Source of the DNA: Actinotalea caeni
GTDB taxonomy: Bacteria > Actinomycetota > Actinomycetes > Actinomycetales > Beutenbergiaceae
Reading direction: 5' to 3'
Assembly: GCF_009733795.1 (NCBI RefSeq)
Contig: NZ_WNXX01000013.1
Location: 49,691-113,690 of the forward strand
DNA length: 64,000 nt
The translations under genes and the position numbers were made by a program. The notes beneath the pieces are model-generated. The model was not told the origin of the DNA, searched no databases, and was given only the letters and a program-made list of their open reading frames with translations. Within the stretch, counting starts at the first letter, position 1; every line of letters begins with the position of its first letter. Shown here in pieces: positions 25,751 to 33,896 of the stretch.

Positions 25751-26374
25751 GTGCGCCACCTCCGTCTCGGCCTCGTCCTCGCCACCGCTGCCCTGCTCGC
25801 CGCCGGCTGCACCGACCCGTCACCGGAGGTCGAGCAGCCCACCTCGGCGCAGCCGAGCGAGGAGTCGACCGGCACGGCCACCGAGGATGCCTCGAGCGAG
25901 GCCGACGAGACGCCGTCGGCGACCGGCGCGCCGGAGCCGCCGGTGTTCGGCACGCTCGTCGGCATGCCCGGAGCGCCCGCCAGCGCGTGCGTGGCCGAGG
26001 CGCTGGGTGCGCCGCTGACGTTCAGCACGGTGCTCACCGCCGCCGACGCGATCGTCCTCGACGCGCTGACGCTGGAGACGACGCCGGCGGACGCGGAGCC
26101 GGAGGTGCTCGACGCCTGGGTGCTGCCGTTCGAGGGCGGACCGGCCGGCGTCGGCGTGGGCGAGTTCCCGCCCGCCGACCCGCACGCCGCCCGCCAGGAC
26201 GCCGCCGGCTACGAGCTCGCCGCGGGCGCGTCGGTGACGGTCGGCGTCGGCGTCACCGCGACCGAGCCGACCACGATGACGCTGGTGCTGACCTACCACG
26301 GCGGCGACGACGTCGAGCGGACGCTGACCTCCCAGCACGAGCTCGCCGTCGCCGAGACCTGCTCGCCGGGCTGA
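25751..26374 (+). CDS. Secreted lipoprotein of unknown function
   Basis: This 207-residue protein has a short basic start (VRHLRLG), a hydrophobic stretch and the lipobox LLAAGC with Cys20, so it should be lipid-anchored outside the membrane. Residues 25-65 are a Pro/Ser/Thr/Glu-rich linker; the remaining 140 residues form a beta-rich domain with two cysteines (ASACVAEA and the last AETCSPG) that may be disulfide-linked. I do not recognise the domain. The GTG follows CAGAAT by six bases. The end is convergent with an MFS gene, with a gap of ten bases. Confidence 0.75.
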   Translation: MRHLRLGLVLATAALLAAGCTDPSPEVEQPTSAQPSEESTGTATEDASSEADETPSATGAPEPPVFGTLVGMPGAPASACVAEALGAPLTFSTVLTAADAIVLDALTLETTPADAEPEVLDAWVLPFEGGPAGVGVGEFPPADPHAARQDAAGYELAAGASVTVGVGVTATEPTTMTLVLTYHGGDDVERTLTSQHELAVAETCSPG

Positions 26375-26384
26375 ACGGCCCCCG

Positions 26385-27626
26385 CTAGCTCTCGGCGGGC
26401 AGCGGGTCGTCGTCGTGGGCGATGTGGCGCAGCTGCCGCCAGATCACGACGACGAACACCGCCGAGCCGACGGCGGCGAACCAGAACGGGGTCGCGACGT
26501 CGTAGCGCTCCGCGAGCGCACCGCCCAGCGCCGACCCCACGACCAGCCCGCCGAAGACACCGAGCGAGTTCACGCCGGTGACACGGCCCTGCAGCTCGGG
26601 AGGTACGGCCCGGTGCCGGATCGTGACCGACGTCGTGCCCCACACGAACGCGTGGGCGCCGAACACGACGAAGATCACCATCGCGACCCACGGCGTGTGC
26701 GTGAGGGCCAGCGCAGCGTGCGTGAGCGTCTCGATGATCAGGCCGATCCGCATGAGGTTGCCGAGCGTGACCTTGGTCGTCAGCCAGCCGTAGCAGGCGG
26801 TGCCCAGCAGCCCGCCGACGGCGTTCATCGTCGTGATGAGACCGAATCCGATCTCGTCGAGCCCGAGCTGCCGCTGGGCGTAGAGGACCAGCACCGACCA
26901 GGCGGCCCCGAACGTGATGTTGAAGATGAAGATCGTCAGCACCAGCGTCCGCACCGCGGGGTGCCGGGCCGCCCAGCGCAGCCCCTCGGCGAGGTCGTGG
27001 CGCACGTGCCGCCGCTCGGCGGGCCGCTCGACGGGAGGCAGCCGCACCTTGGCGAGCAGCGCCAGCGCGCCGAGCAGCAGCACGATCTGCGTCGCGTAGG
27101 GGACGACGTGCGCGGCCGCGAACAGCGCGGCGCCGATCGGTGGCCCGGCGAGCTGGTTGAGCGTGACGAAGCCCGCCATCACGCGGGAGTTGGCGACGGC
27201 GAGGTCCTGCCGCCGGACGAGCATCGGCACCAGCGTGGCCGAGGTGTTGTCGACGAACACCTCGGCGCAGCCGAGCAGGAACAGCACCGCGAGCACGACG
27301 ACGATCGACACCGCGCCGGTGAGGATCGCGGTCGCGAGGACGACGAGCACGACGACGCGGACGAGGTTGCCGGCGAGCATGACGTGCCAGCGGCTCACCC
27401 GGTCCGAGACGACCCCGGCGAGGAGCGAGAACAGCAGCGGCGGCAGCCACTGCAACGTGGCGGCCAGCGCGACGAGCCGCGCGTCGTCGGTCAACGACGC
27501 GACGAGCAGCGGGCCGGCGGCCATGACGATGCCGTCGCCCAGGTTGCTCACCCATGACGACGACGCCAGCCACCGGAACGGGCGACCCAGCCGCTCCGGC
27601 AGCACACGCTCGACGACGCTGGTCAC
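26385..27626 (-). CDS. MFS transporter (MFS_3/enterobactin exporter-like)
   Basis: This 413-residue protein has 12 membrane helices and the MFS loop 2-3 motif in GVVSDRVSRWHVMLAGN. The sequences LAVANSRVMAGFVTLNQLAGPPIGAALF and FGLITTMNAVGGLLG are typical of the drug/siderophore exporter group. It is read in the same direction as the ArsR-like gene upstream, whose stop is 83 bases away. The GTG at 27626 was chosen as the last start before the first helix, but the N-terminus is uncertain. Together with the regulator and the divergent second MFS gene it may form one regulated export unit. Confidence 0.83.
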   Translation of the reverse strand: MTSVVERVLPERLGRPFRWLASSSWVSNLGDGIVMAAGPLLVASLTDDARLVALAATLQWLPPLLFSLLAGVVSDRVSRWHVMLAGNLVRVVVLVVLATAILTGAVSIVVVLAVLFLLGCAEVFVDNTSATLVPMLVRRQDLAVANSRVMAGFVTLNQLAGPPIGAALFAAAHVVPYATQIVLLLGALALLAKVRLPPVERPAERRHVRHDLAEGLRWAARHPAVRTLVLTIFIFNITFGAAWSVLVLYAQRQLGLDEIGFGLITTMNAVGGLLGTACYGWLTTKVTLGNLMRIGLIIETLTHAALALTHTPWVAMVIFVVFGAHAFVWGTTSVTIRHRAVPPELQGRVTGVNSLGVFGGLVVGSALGGALAERYDVATPFWFAAVGSAVFVVVIWRQLRHIAHDDDPLPAES

Positions 27627-27708
27627 GAGGGACAGACCGTCGGCGAGCCGGGGCAGCGGGCCCAGCGCTGTCCACCGGGCCCGGACGGCGCGGACCCGCC
27701 CTGCGTCA

Positions 27709-28311
27709 TCACGACGCGTCGTCGTCGACGTGCGGCAGCGGGAGGATGTCGAGATAGATCCGCACCCGGCGCACACCCTCGCGCTCGCCGCGTTCCTTGG
27801 CGCGGGTGTGGTGCTCGTGCAGGACGGCGACGAGGTCCTCCTGCAGCGCGAGGAGCTCCTCGGCGGTCATCCACGCGGTCGTGGTGTCGTTGAGCGACGC
27901 CTTCACCCACTCCTGCGGCTCCTCCCGCGACGCCTGCAGCCACCGGACCTTGTCGCGCGCGTGCTGCTCGACCTGGGTCCGCAGCAGCAGCTCCACCTGC
28001 GCCGACGTCGCGGGGTTCTTCGCGAGCTCCACCCCCTCGAGGCTGTAGCCCACGGCCTTCCACCACCGTTCGCGGGCCGTGCCGCGCCCCTCGTCCTCGA
28101 CGACGAAGCCGTGCCGCTCCAGCTGGCGCAGGTGGTAGCTGGTCTGGCCGGTGGACTCCCCCAGCTCGGCGGCGAGGGTCGTCGCGGTCGCGCTGCCGCG
28201 CTGCGAGAGCAGGTCGTACATCGCCATCCGCAGCGGGTGCGCGAACGCCTTCATCGCCTCGGGCCCGATCGGGCGCGCGCGGTGCTCGGACGGGGTCTTG
28301 CGGTCGGCCAT
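27709..28311 (-). CDS. ArsR-like winged-helix transcriptional regulator
   Basis: This 200-residue protein begins with a winged helix of the ArsR type: MKAFAHPLRMAMYDLLSQRG, then TTLAAELGESTGQTSYHLRQ with the recognition helix, and a wing HGFVVEDEGRGTARERWW. No metal-binding Cys pair is present, so a metal sensor is unlikely. The long helical C-terminal half (about 95-185) may bind a ligand or another subunit. It is divergent from one MFS gene and co-directional with another, with three 14-bp repeats in the shared 73-base promoter. I infer that it represses both exporters. Confidence 0.88.
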   Translation of the reverse strand: MADRKTPSEHRARPIGPEAMKAFAHPLRMAMYDLLSQRGSATATTLAAELGESTGQTSYHLRQLERHGFVVEDEGRGTARERWWKAVGYSLEGVELAKNPATSAQVELLLRTQVEQHARDKVRWLQASREEPQEWVKASLNDTTTAWMTAEELLALQEDLVAVLHEHHTRAKERGEREGVRRVRIYLDILPLPHVDDDAS

Positions 28312-28312
28312 G

Positions 28313-28354
28313 TTGCAGAGATACCTTTGCAGAGTTGTCTTTGCAGAACTTTCT
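28313..28354. promoter_or_regulatory. Three 14-bp direct repeats, probable operator of the ArsR-like regulator
   Basis: TTGCAGAGATACCT, TTGCAGAGTTGTCT and TTGCAGAACTTTCT start at 28313, 28327 and 28341, exactly 14 bases apart. They begin just upstream of the regulator's own ATG and lie across the divergent promoter region, which is far richer in A/T than its surroundings. Regular spacing beside an HTH gene makes this a strong operator candidate. Confidence 0.65.
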
Positions 28355-28384
28355 CTACCTCAGCGTATCCGAGAAGGAGCCGTC

Positions 28385-29641
28385 ATGGCCGCCACCGCAC
28401 CTGACACCACCGCCGAGCCGCGCACGCCGCTCGGTCGCCCGTTCGCCGTCCACCTGACCGGCGCCGGCCTCGCCAACCTCGCCGACGGCATCATGGCCGC
28501 CGGTGTCCCGCTGCTCGCCGTCACGCTGACCCGCTCCCCCGTCGAGATCTCGATGCTGCAGGTGGCGATCTGGCTGCCGTGGCTCGTGCTCGGGCTGCTG
28601 GCCGGCGTCCTCGTCGACCGTGTCGACCGCCGACACGTGCAGCTCGTCGCCATGGGCGTCCGCAGGCTGCTGCTGGTGGCGCTCACCGTGCTCGCCGTCG
28701 GCGGTCACCTCTCGATCTGGCTGCTCGTGGGCTTCGCCCTCTGCTACGGCGTCACCGAGGTGTTCGTCGACCTCGCGGCCTCGGCGATGGTGCCGGCGCT
28801 CGTCCCGGTCGAGCGGCGGTCCGCGGCCAACGGGCGCGTGCTCGCCGCGCAGCAGGTGGGCAACGCCTTCCTCGGTGCGCCGATCGGCGGCGCGCTGCTC
28901 GTCGTCGGCGCCGGCTGGGTGGTCGGCGTGCCGGCCGCGCTGTGCATCGGGTTCGTCCTGCTCGTCGGGCTCGGTCTGCGGCGCTCCTTCGCCGTCGAGC
29001 GCTCCGCACCCGAGTCGGTGCGGGCCGACCTCGTCGACGGCCTCCGTCACCTCTGGCGCCACCCCGTGCTGCGCCCCAACCTGGTCGCGGGCGGGGTCAT
29101 GAACCTCGCGAACACCGGCTACTTCGCCGTCTTCGTGCTGTTCGTCGTGGGACCGGGCTCGGCGGTCGGGCTGCAGCCCGAGCACTACCCGCTGCTGGCG
29201 ACCTCGCTGCCCGTCGGGGCGCTGCTCGGCTCGCTGCTCACCGAGCGGCTCGCCGGCCGGCTGCGCGAGGTCCCGCTCATGTACGTCTCGTGGGCCATCA
29301 ACTCGGCGATGCTGCTCGTACCGGTCCTCAGCCCCACGCCCGCGGCGATCGTCGCCGCGTTCTTCGTGCTCGGGTTCACGAACACCGTCGGCAACGTCGT
29401 CTCCCAGACGATCCGTCAGCGCCTCGTCCCGTCCCGGCTGCTGGGTCGCGTGGGCGGCGCCGGCCGCACGCTCGCCTACGGGCTGATGCCCGTCGGCGCG
29501 CTGCTCGGCGGCGTCGTCGGCGAGACCGTCGGGCTGGTCCCGGTGTTCGTCGGGGCGGCGGTGCTGTGCCTCGCGGTCGTCGGCTGGGTCGCGACGCAGG
29601 TGAACCAGGCGATGGTCGACGCGCTGGAGACGCCCGCCTGA
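28385..29641 (+). CDS. MFS transporter (MFS_3 type)
   Basis: This 418-residue protein has 12 predicted helices and the MFS signature GVLVDRVDRRHVQLVAMG in loop 2-3. NGRVLAAQQVGNAFLGAPIGGALL in helices 5-6 resembles the neighbouring MFS protein, so the two are related but not close duplicates. The ATG at 28385 has AAGGAG seven bases upstream. It is divergent from the ArsR-like regulator gene and shares its operator repeats. Substrate unknown; exporters of drugs or siderophores are common in this group. Confidence 0.88.
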   Translation: MAATAPDTTAEPRTPLGRPFAVHLTGAGLANLADGIMAAGVPLLAVTLTRSPVEISMLQVAIWLPWLVLGLLAGVLVDRVDRRHVQLVAMGVRRLLLVALTVLAVGGHLSIWLLVGFALCYGVTEVFVDLAASAMVPALVPVERRSAANGRVLAAQQVGNAFLGAPIGGALLVVGAGWVVGVPAALCIGFVLLVGLGLRRSFAVERSAPESVRADLVDGLRHLWRHPVLRPNLVAGGVMNLANTGYFAVFVLFVVGPGSAVGLQPEHYPLLATSLPVGALLGSLLTERLAGRLREVPLMYVSWAINSAMLLVPVLSPTPAAIVAAFFVLGFTNTVGNVVSQTIRQRLVPSRLLGRVGGAGRTLAYGLMPVGALLGGVVGETVGLVPVFVGAAVLCLAVVGWVATQVNQAMVDALETPA

Positions 29642-29659
29642 GCCGGTAGCGTCGCCGGC

Positions 29660-30619
29660 ATGGAGTGGACGGCGGACGTCGCCGCGGGCGCCTGGCTCGC
29701 CGACCGGCTCGACGACCCCTGGTCCGGGACCGTCCACGACGTCGTGCCGCGCGGCTTCGCCGCCTACGCGCGCGTGCTGCACCCGGCGAGCCGGGACCGC
29801 CCAGTCGGGCGTCCCTGGCCGCCGCTGCCCTACGCGACGCACCGGGCCGCGTGGGAGGCGTTCGAGGCCTCCGACCCGCGGATCGAGGAGGAGCGCGTCG
29901 GGTGGGCCGACGTCGCCGCCGCGTTCGGCACCCGGCTGCACCCGACCTCCGCGTGGCAGGACCTCGTGGCCCCGGGCGTCGTCGTCCCGGGGGAGGACGG
30001 CCCGCGCGACGCCGACGGCTGGCGCTACCAGGAACCCCCGCTCGGGGAGCTGGAGGCGCCGACGCTCGCCGCGCTCGCGCGGCGGCTCGTCGAGCACACG
30101 TCGACGCCCGACGACGGCCACCTCGCCGTCTGGGAGGGGTGGGGCGGGCTGCTCGGCCACACCGGACCGACGCCGTCGCGCGCGTTCCTGCAGGCCGGCG
30201 ACGACGTCCGGCACCGGCGGCTGCTGTCGAACCTCGTGCCCGAGCGCTTCCGCAGCCCGTGGGCCAGGGACCGCTGGCAGCCGGGCATCCTGCCCGACGA
30301 GGTCTCGCGCGGGCCGCGGCTGGAGCTGCCGCACCGCGGTCACGTGCTGTTCGCCGCCGGTGTCGCGGAGCTGACGTCGCCGGACTGGGTGCTGCGCGCG
30401 CCGTGGCGTGACCGCGAGGCCGAGACGCACGGCTTCCCGCCGGCCGCGCTCTCCCCCAGCCTGGTGTGGCCGCGCGACCGCGCGTGGGTGCTCGTCAGCG
30501 AGGTCGACTGGGACTCGACGGTCGTCGGCGGCAGCGCCGAGCTGGTCGCCGCCCTGGTCGCCGACCCCGAGGTCGAGGCGCTGCCGCTGCCCGCCGACGC
30601 GCGGCTCACCGGGGACTGA
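29660..30619 (+). CDS. Conserved-looking hypothetical cytoplasmic protein
   Basis: This 319-residue protein has no signal peptide or membrane segment and no motif I recognise. It is rich in Trp and Pro (for example VGRPWPPLPYATHRAAWEAF and AVWEGWGGLLGHTGP) and has a repeated W-x-D pattern near the end (REVDWDSTVV-like stretch at 278-288). Codon use is like that of its neighbours, so it is a real gene. The ATG is seven bases after TAGCGT. It precedes the first four-gene membrane module by 24 bases and might belong with it. Confidence 0.65.
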   Translation: MEWTADVAAGAWLADRLDDPWSGTVHDVVPRGFAAYARVLHPASRDRPVGRPWPPLPYATHRAAWEAFEASDPRIEEERVGWADVAAAFGTRLHPTSAWQDLVAPGVVVPGEDGPRDADGWRYQEPPLGELEAPTLAALARRLVEHTSTPDDGHLAVWEGWGGLLGHTGPTPSRAFLQAGDDVRHRRLLSNLVPERFRSPWARDRWQPGILPDEVSRGPRLELPHRGHVLFAAGVAELTSPDWVLRAPWRDREAETHGFPPAALSPSLVWPRDRAWVLVSEVDWDSTVVGGSAELVAALVADPEVEALPLPADARLTGD

Positions 30620-30643
30620 CGCCCGGCTGGTTACGCTGACCCG

Positions 30644-31282
30644 GTGACCGAGGCAGGGGCGATCACGGCGAGGACGGCCGTCGTGGCGATGCTCGCGACC
30701 TGGCCTAGGCGGGTCGCGCTCGCTCTCCTGCTGCTGCTGCCGGTCGTGGTCGCGGCGCTGGGCGGGTTCCGGCCCGGCGAGCCGACGACGCGCACGGTCG
30801 AGGCCGGCGTGCCCACCGACACCGGCGCCTACCTGGTCGTGCCGCACGGCTACTTCGTGTCCGACCGGGTCGACGCCTACGGCCTCGAGGACGGCGAGCA
30901 GTGGGTGGGTGTCGTCGTCGAGCTGACCAACCAGGGCGACGAGCCGATCTACCTGACGTTCAACGACGAGACCTTCCGGCTGCCCGACGGGGTCGTCGCG
31001 TCCGACCTGGCGAGCGCGCAGGAGGCGATCCGGCTCGACACCGGCACGAACCTCGGCGAGGTCCAGCCCGGGCTGCGCTACGAGGTCGCGCTGCTGTGGC
31101 GCACGGCCGTGCTCGCCGACCCGCCGCCGGAGCTCACGTTGTCGATGACGCGCACCATCTACCGGGAGTGGAGCATCGAGGCCGGCTACTACACGTGGCG
31201 AGCCACCGAGGACGCCTACGAGGTGGCGCTGCCGCTCGTCGAGCCGCCGGAGATCATCCTCGAGGACGAGGAGGACCTGTGA
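30644..31282 (+). CDS. Module copy A, gene 1: single-anchor exported protein
   Basis: This 212-residue protein has a short N-terminal amphipathic stretch (TEAGAITARTAVVAMLATWPRR), one membrane helix (about 25-43) and an exported beta-rich domain. The family is unknown to me. The paralogue at 42715-43374 shares AGAITART, LATWPRR, LLLLPVVVAALGGF, FVSD, the W-x-GV-x-VE strand, ISLTF-like turn and the acidic end EDEEDL/EPEDDL. The GTG is six bases after TACGCT, giving a probable leaderless mRNA, as in the paralogue. Its stop overlaps the next gene by four bases. It starts a three-gene operon (30644-32492). Confidence 0.75.
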   Translation: MTEAGAITARTAVVAMLATWPRRVALALLLLLPVVVAALGGFRPGEPTTRTVEAGVPTDTGAYLVVPHGYFVSDRVDAYGLEDGEQWVGVVVELTNQGDEPIYLTFNDETFRLPDGVVASDLASAQEAIRLDTGTNLGEVQPGLRYEVALLWRTAVLADPPPELTLSMTRTIYREWSIEAGYYTWRATEDAYEVALPLVEPPEIILEDEEDL

Positions 31283-31839
31283 CGCGTGCACGATGGGCCG
31301 TGGCGACGATGGCGGTCGCGGCGCTGGGCGTCGGCGGGCTGGCCAACGTCGTCGACGACCGCTACCTGGCGAGCGGCTGGCACACGACCGTGCACGGCGT
31401 CGAGGGGGAGGACGTCGTCGGCGGCACCTTTCAGGTGCACGTGCACGGCGCGACCGCGGCCCAGGCGCTGGCCGACGACGAGCCGGTGCCGAGCGCAGGG
31501 TGGTACGTCGTCGTCGACCTCTCCTACGCGACCACCGACGAGTGGTCGACGCCGGAGGAGGTCGTGCTGGTCGACCGTGACGGCCGCGAGTTCACGCACC
31601 CGGGCGGCTTCGGGTCCACGGGTGCCCCGTGGCTGGCCGGGCCCGACATCTGGTTCAGGGGCACGCTGCTGTTCGAGGTCCCGGAGGACGCGCTGGAGTC
31701 GTTGAGCCTCGTGGTGCGGGGCGAGCGCCCCCGCCCGATCCTGCCGGGCACGGTCGCGCGCGTGCCGCTGACCGTCACCACCACCGCCGAGCCGCTGGTC
31801 GTCGAGCGCGGCTCCCTGCTGCCGAGGCGCGAGCGATGA
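31279..31839 (+). CDS. Module copy A, gene 2: exported protein with DUF4352-like domain
   Basis: This 186-residue protein has an N-terminal signal anchor (about 5-25) and one extracytoplasmic domain. Sequences VVVDLSYATTDEW, DRDGREF, WLAGPDIWFRGTLLFEVPEDA and the ending VARVPLTV are shared with the paralogue at 42134-42715 (VVVTLSYATEDRL, AEDGREF, WLAGPDTWVRGDLAFEVAPDA, YARIPLDL). The strand order and the 'GPD-W-RG-L-FEVP' pattern recall DUF4352 immunoglobulin-like domains; that is my inference. GTG start and stop each overlap the neighbours by four bases. Confidence 0.75.
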   Translation: MTRARWAVATMAVAALGVGGLANVVDDRYLASGWHTTVHGVEGEDVVGGTFQVHVHGATAAQALADDEPVPSAGWYVVVDLSYATTDEWSTPEEVVLVDRDGREFTHPGGFGSTGAPWLAGPDIWFRGTLLFEVPEDALESLSLVVRGERPRPILPGTVARVPLTVTTTAEPLVVERGSLLPRRER

Positions 31840-32492
31840 GCGGGCAGGCACCGGACCCGTACGACGACCGCGCCCAGGTCGCCCGGGACGAGGCGACGGC
31901 GGAGCCGTCGCCCGCCCTCGTGCGCGCTGCCGGCCCGGCCGACGACGGCGCGCTCGCGCCCGAGCGGTCGCGGGTGACGACGGTGGTCGCGGCCGTCGCG
32001 CTCGTGCTCGGTCTCGGCGCGTGGGGCTGGTTCGCGACCGAGGATGCCCGCGACGGCTGGTGGGCGCTCGGCGAGCACGTGGCGATCACGCCCGACGACG
32101 ACGGCTGGGTGGAGGTCGCGCCCGTGCGGCTGCGGCTCGTCGGCGCCGAGGCGGACGTCCGCACCGGGCCCGGGACGGCACCGCCGGCGGGGTTCAGCTA
32201 CCTGGAGCTGACGTTCGAGGTGACGTCGGAGGAGACCGAGGCGTACCGCAGCTGCGAGGTCGAGGTGCTCGACGAGCAGGGCAGGTTGTTCCTCGCCGGT
32301 CGCGAGGTGCCCGGGCTCGGCGACGACTACGTGTCGGAGCTCATGTGCGGGACGTCCGACCCGGAGGACGACCCGGTGCCGTCGACCCAGGCGACGCTCG
32401 TGCTCGTGCCCGACGACGCCGTGCCGGTCTCGGTGCGGGTCGACTCCCGGGACTTCCCGCCCGCGTCGTTCGTCGAGCTGCCGCTGCCCTGA
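31836..32492 (+). CDS. Module copy A, gene 3: single-anchor exported protein
   Basis: This 218-residue protein has a charged N-terminal 45 residues, one membrane helix (about 47-67) and an exported domain. Two cysteines (SCEVEVLDEQGR and ELMCGTSDPEDD) are kept in the paralogue at 41286-42137 (SCDVALVDDRDR and FTCGAADPGSD) and may form a disulfide. PPAGF and the ending FVELPLP/VIELPV are also shared. The ATG overlaps gene 2 by four bases. The last 166 bases overlap the convergent gene 4 on the other strand, which is unusually long. Confidence 0.72.
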   Translation: MSGQAPDPYDDRAQVARDEATAEPSPALVRAAGPADDGALAPERSRVTTVVAAVALVLGLGAWGWFATEDARDGWWALGEHVAITPDDDGWVEVAPVRLRLVGAEADVRTGPGTAPPAGFSYLELTFEVTSEETEAYRSCEVEVLDEQGRLFLAGREVPGLGDDYVSELMCGTSDPEDDPVPSTQATLVLVPDDAVPVSVRVDSRDFPPASFVELPLP

Positions 32493-33844
32493 CGGCGCCG
32501 CCGCGCAGCCGTGCGCAGCTGCCCGACGGCCCCGAGCCGGGTGAGCAGCCGGTCGGCGAACACCGCGGTCAGCGCCACCGTCAGCACGGTCGTGAGCATC
32601 TCGGAGAGGTCGGTGAGCGGCCGGTACCAGGCCACCCAGACCAGCTCCGAGCGGTACCCCAGGACGGCGCGCGCCAACCACCACACGAGCACGTCGAGCT
32701 GGGCGACGAGCGTGACGAGCACGCAGTACGCGAGCACGGGCGCGAAGGCCGACCGCAGCACCAGCCCGGCACCGCCCGCCAGCGCGCCGAACCGGGAGCC
32801 GGGGTCCGCCAGCCGGTCCCACGCCGCCAGCAGCGGGGCGTCGCCGACCCGTCCGGTCAGCGAGCGCCAGCGGCCGCGGTGCACGGCGCGCAGCACGGTC
32901 TCGTGAGGGACGGCGTCGGCGACCTGGATGCCGTAGACGATGACGGCGATCGTCAGGATCGACAGCGGCACCACCAGCCCGGTGACCGCGGCGTCGGTGA
33001 CGAACGGCAGTGCCACCGTGACCCAGTCGCCGACCGCTCCGAGGGACGGGAGGTGGTCGGAGACGTCGGCCCACGCGGCGAAGATCCGCTGCGCGATCAC
33101 GCGTGTCGACCACCACGCCTCGACGTTGCCCAGGGCGGCGGTCACCACCCAGGCGCCGAGGAGCACCCAGACCGCCTCGGCGTAGCCGACGAGGACCTGC
33201 AGCGCACCGCGCCGGGGGTCGTCGGGGTCCGACCACCGCCGGTGCACGAGCCGGCCTCCCACCGACCGCACCAGCAGCGCCGCGAGCACGATCGAGAGCA
33301 CCAGGAACGAGCCGATCTGCGGCAGCCGCTGCGACTCGACGTCGGCGGCGATGTCCTCGAGCACGCCCGCGCGGCTGTAGGCGACGAGGTCGGCGCGCAG
33401 GTCGCCGCGGCTCTCGTAGACGACGAGGAACGGCACCAGGACGCTGCCGACCGCAGCGACGACGCCCCACAGGTCGGAGCGGCGAGCCTCGCGCGTGCGC
33501 AGCACCAGCAACATCCCGACGAGCGCGACGACGGCGCTGAGCGGCACCAGCGCGAGCGCGAGGAACCCGGGCACAGCGCCGGCGCGCCCGGCGACGACCG
33601 CCAGCCGGGCCAGCAGCTCGTGCGCCACGACGCTGACGACGGCGATCGCCAGCAGCGGCAGCCAGTGCTCGCGCAGCACGGCGCCGGTGCGGCGCACCAG
33701 GTCGAGGGTCTCGCGCAGCCCGAAGGGGTCCGGGCGCCGCGCCTGCGGCGCGTCGCGCTCGACGGCACCGGGCGGCGCGACCGCGGTCGTGGCGTCCCCG
33801 ACGACGGGCTGCGCGCCCTGCTCGTCGCCCCCGCCGCCGGTCAT
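32327..33844 (-). CDS. Module copy A, gene 4: polytopic membrane protein
   Basis: This 505-residue protein has about ten hydrophobic segments between residues 40 and 440. It is clearly paralogous to the 426-residue protein at 40001-41281: VGRAGAVPG-like ARAGAVPGFLALALVPL, LVLRTREARR, AAVGSVLVPFLVVYESRGDL, LVGYAEAVWVLLGAW, IVYGIQVADAV and RLADPGSRFGAL all have counterparts. After the point where the paralogue ends, the frame continues for roughly 55 Ser/Thr-rich residues antisense to gene 3, so the tail may be fortuitous. The ATG at 33844 is seven bases after TACAGT. Function unknown. Confidence 0.72.
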   Translation of the reverse strand: MTGGGGDEQGAQPVVGDATTAVAPPGAVERDAPQARRPDPFGLRETLDLVRRTGAVLREHWLPLLAIAVVSVVAHELLARLAVVAGRAGAVPGFLALALVPLSAVVALVGMLLVLRTREARRSDLWGVVAAVGSVLVPFLVVYESRGDLRADLVAYSRAGVLEDIAADVESQRLPQIGSFLVLSIVLAALLVRSVGGRLVHRRWSDPDDPRRGALQVLVGYAEAVWVLLGAWVVTAALGNVEAWWSTRVIAQRIFAAWADVSDHLPSLGAVGDWVTVALPFVTDAAVTGLVVPLSILTIAVIVYGIQVADAVPHETVLRAVHRGRWRSLTGRVGDAPLLAAWDRLADPGSRFGALAGGAGLVLRSAFAPVLAYCVLVTLVAQLDVLVWWLARAVLGYRSELVWVAWYRPLTDLSEMLTTVLTVALTAVFADRLLTRLGAVGQLRTAARRRRQGSGSSTNDAGGKSRESTRTETGTASSGTSTSVAWVDGTGSSSGSDVPHMSSDT

Positions 33845-33896
33845 CGCCGTCACTGTAGCGAGCGGCGGCCCGCGGTCGCGGCGGACGGGGCCGCGG

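Noticed and set aside
27709..28311. Arsenic or other metal sensor of the ArsR family
   Set aside because: The protein lacks the cysteine metal-binding motifs, and the neighbours are MFS exporters with no arsenical genes.
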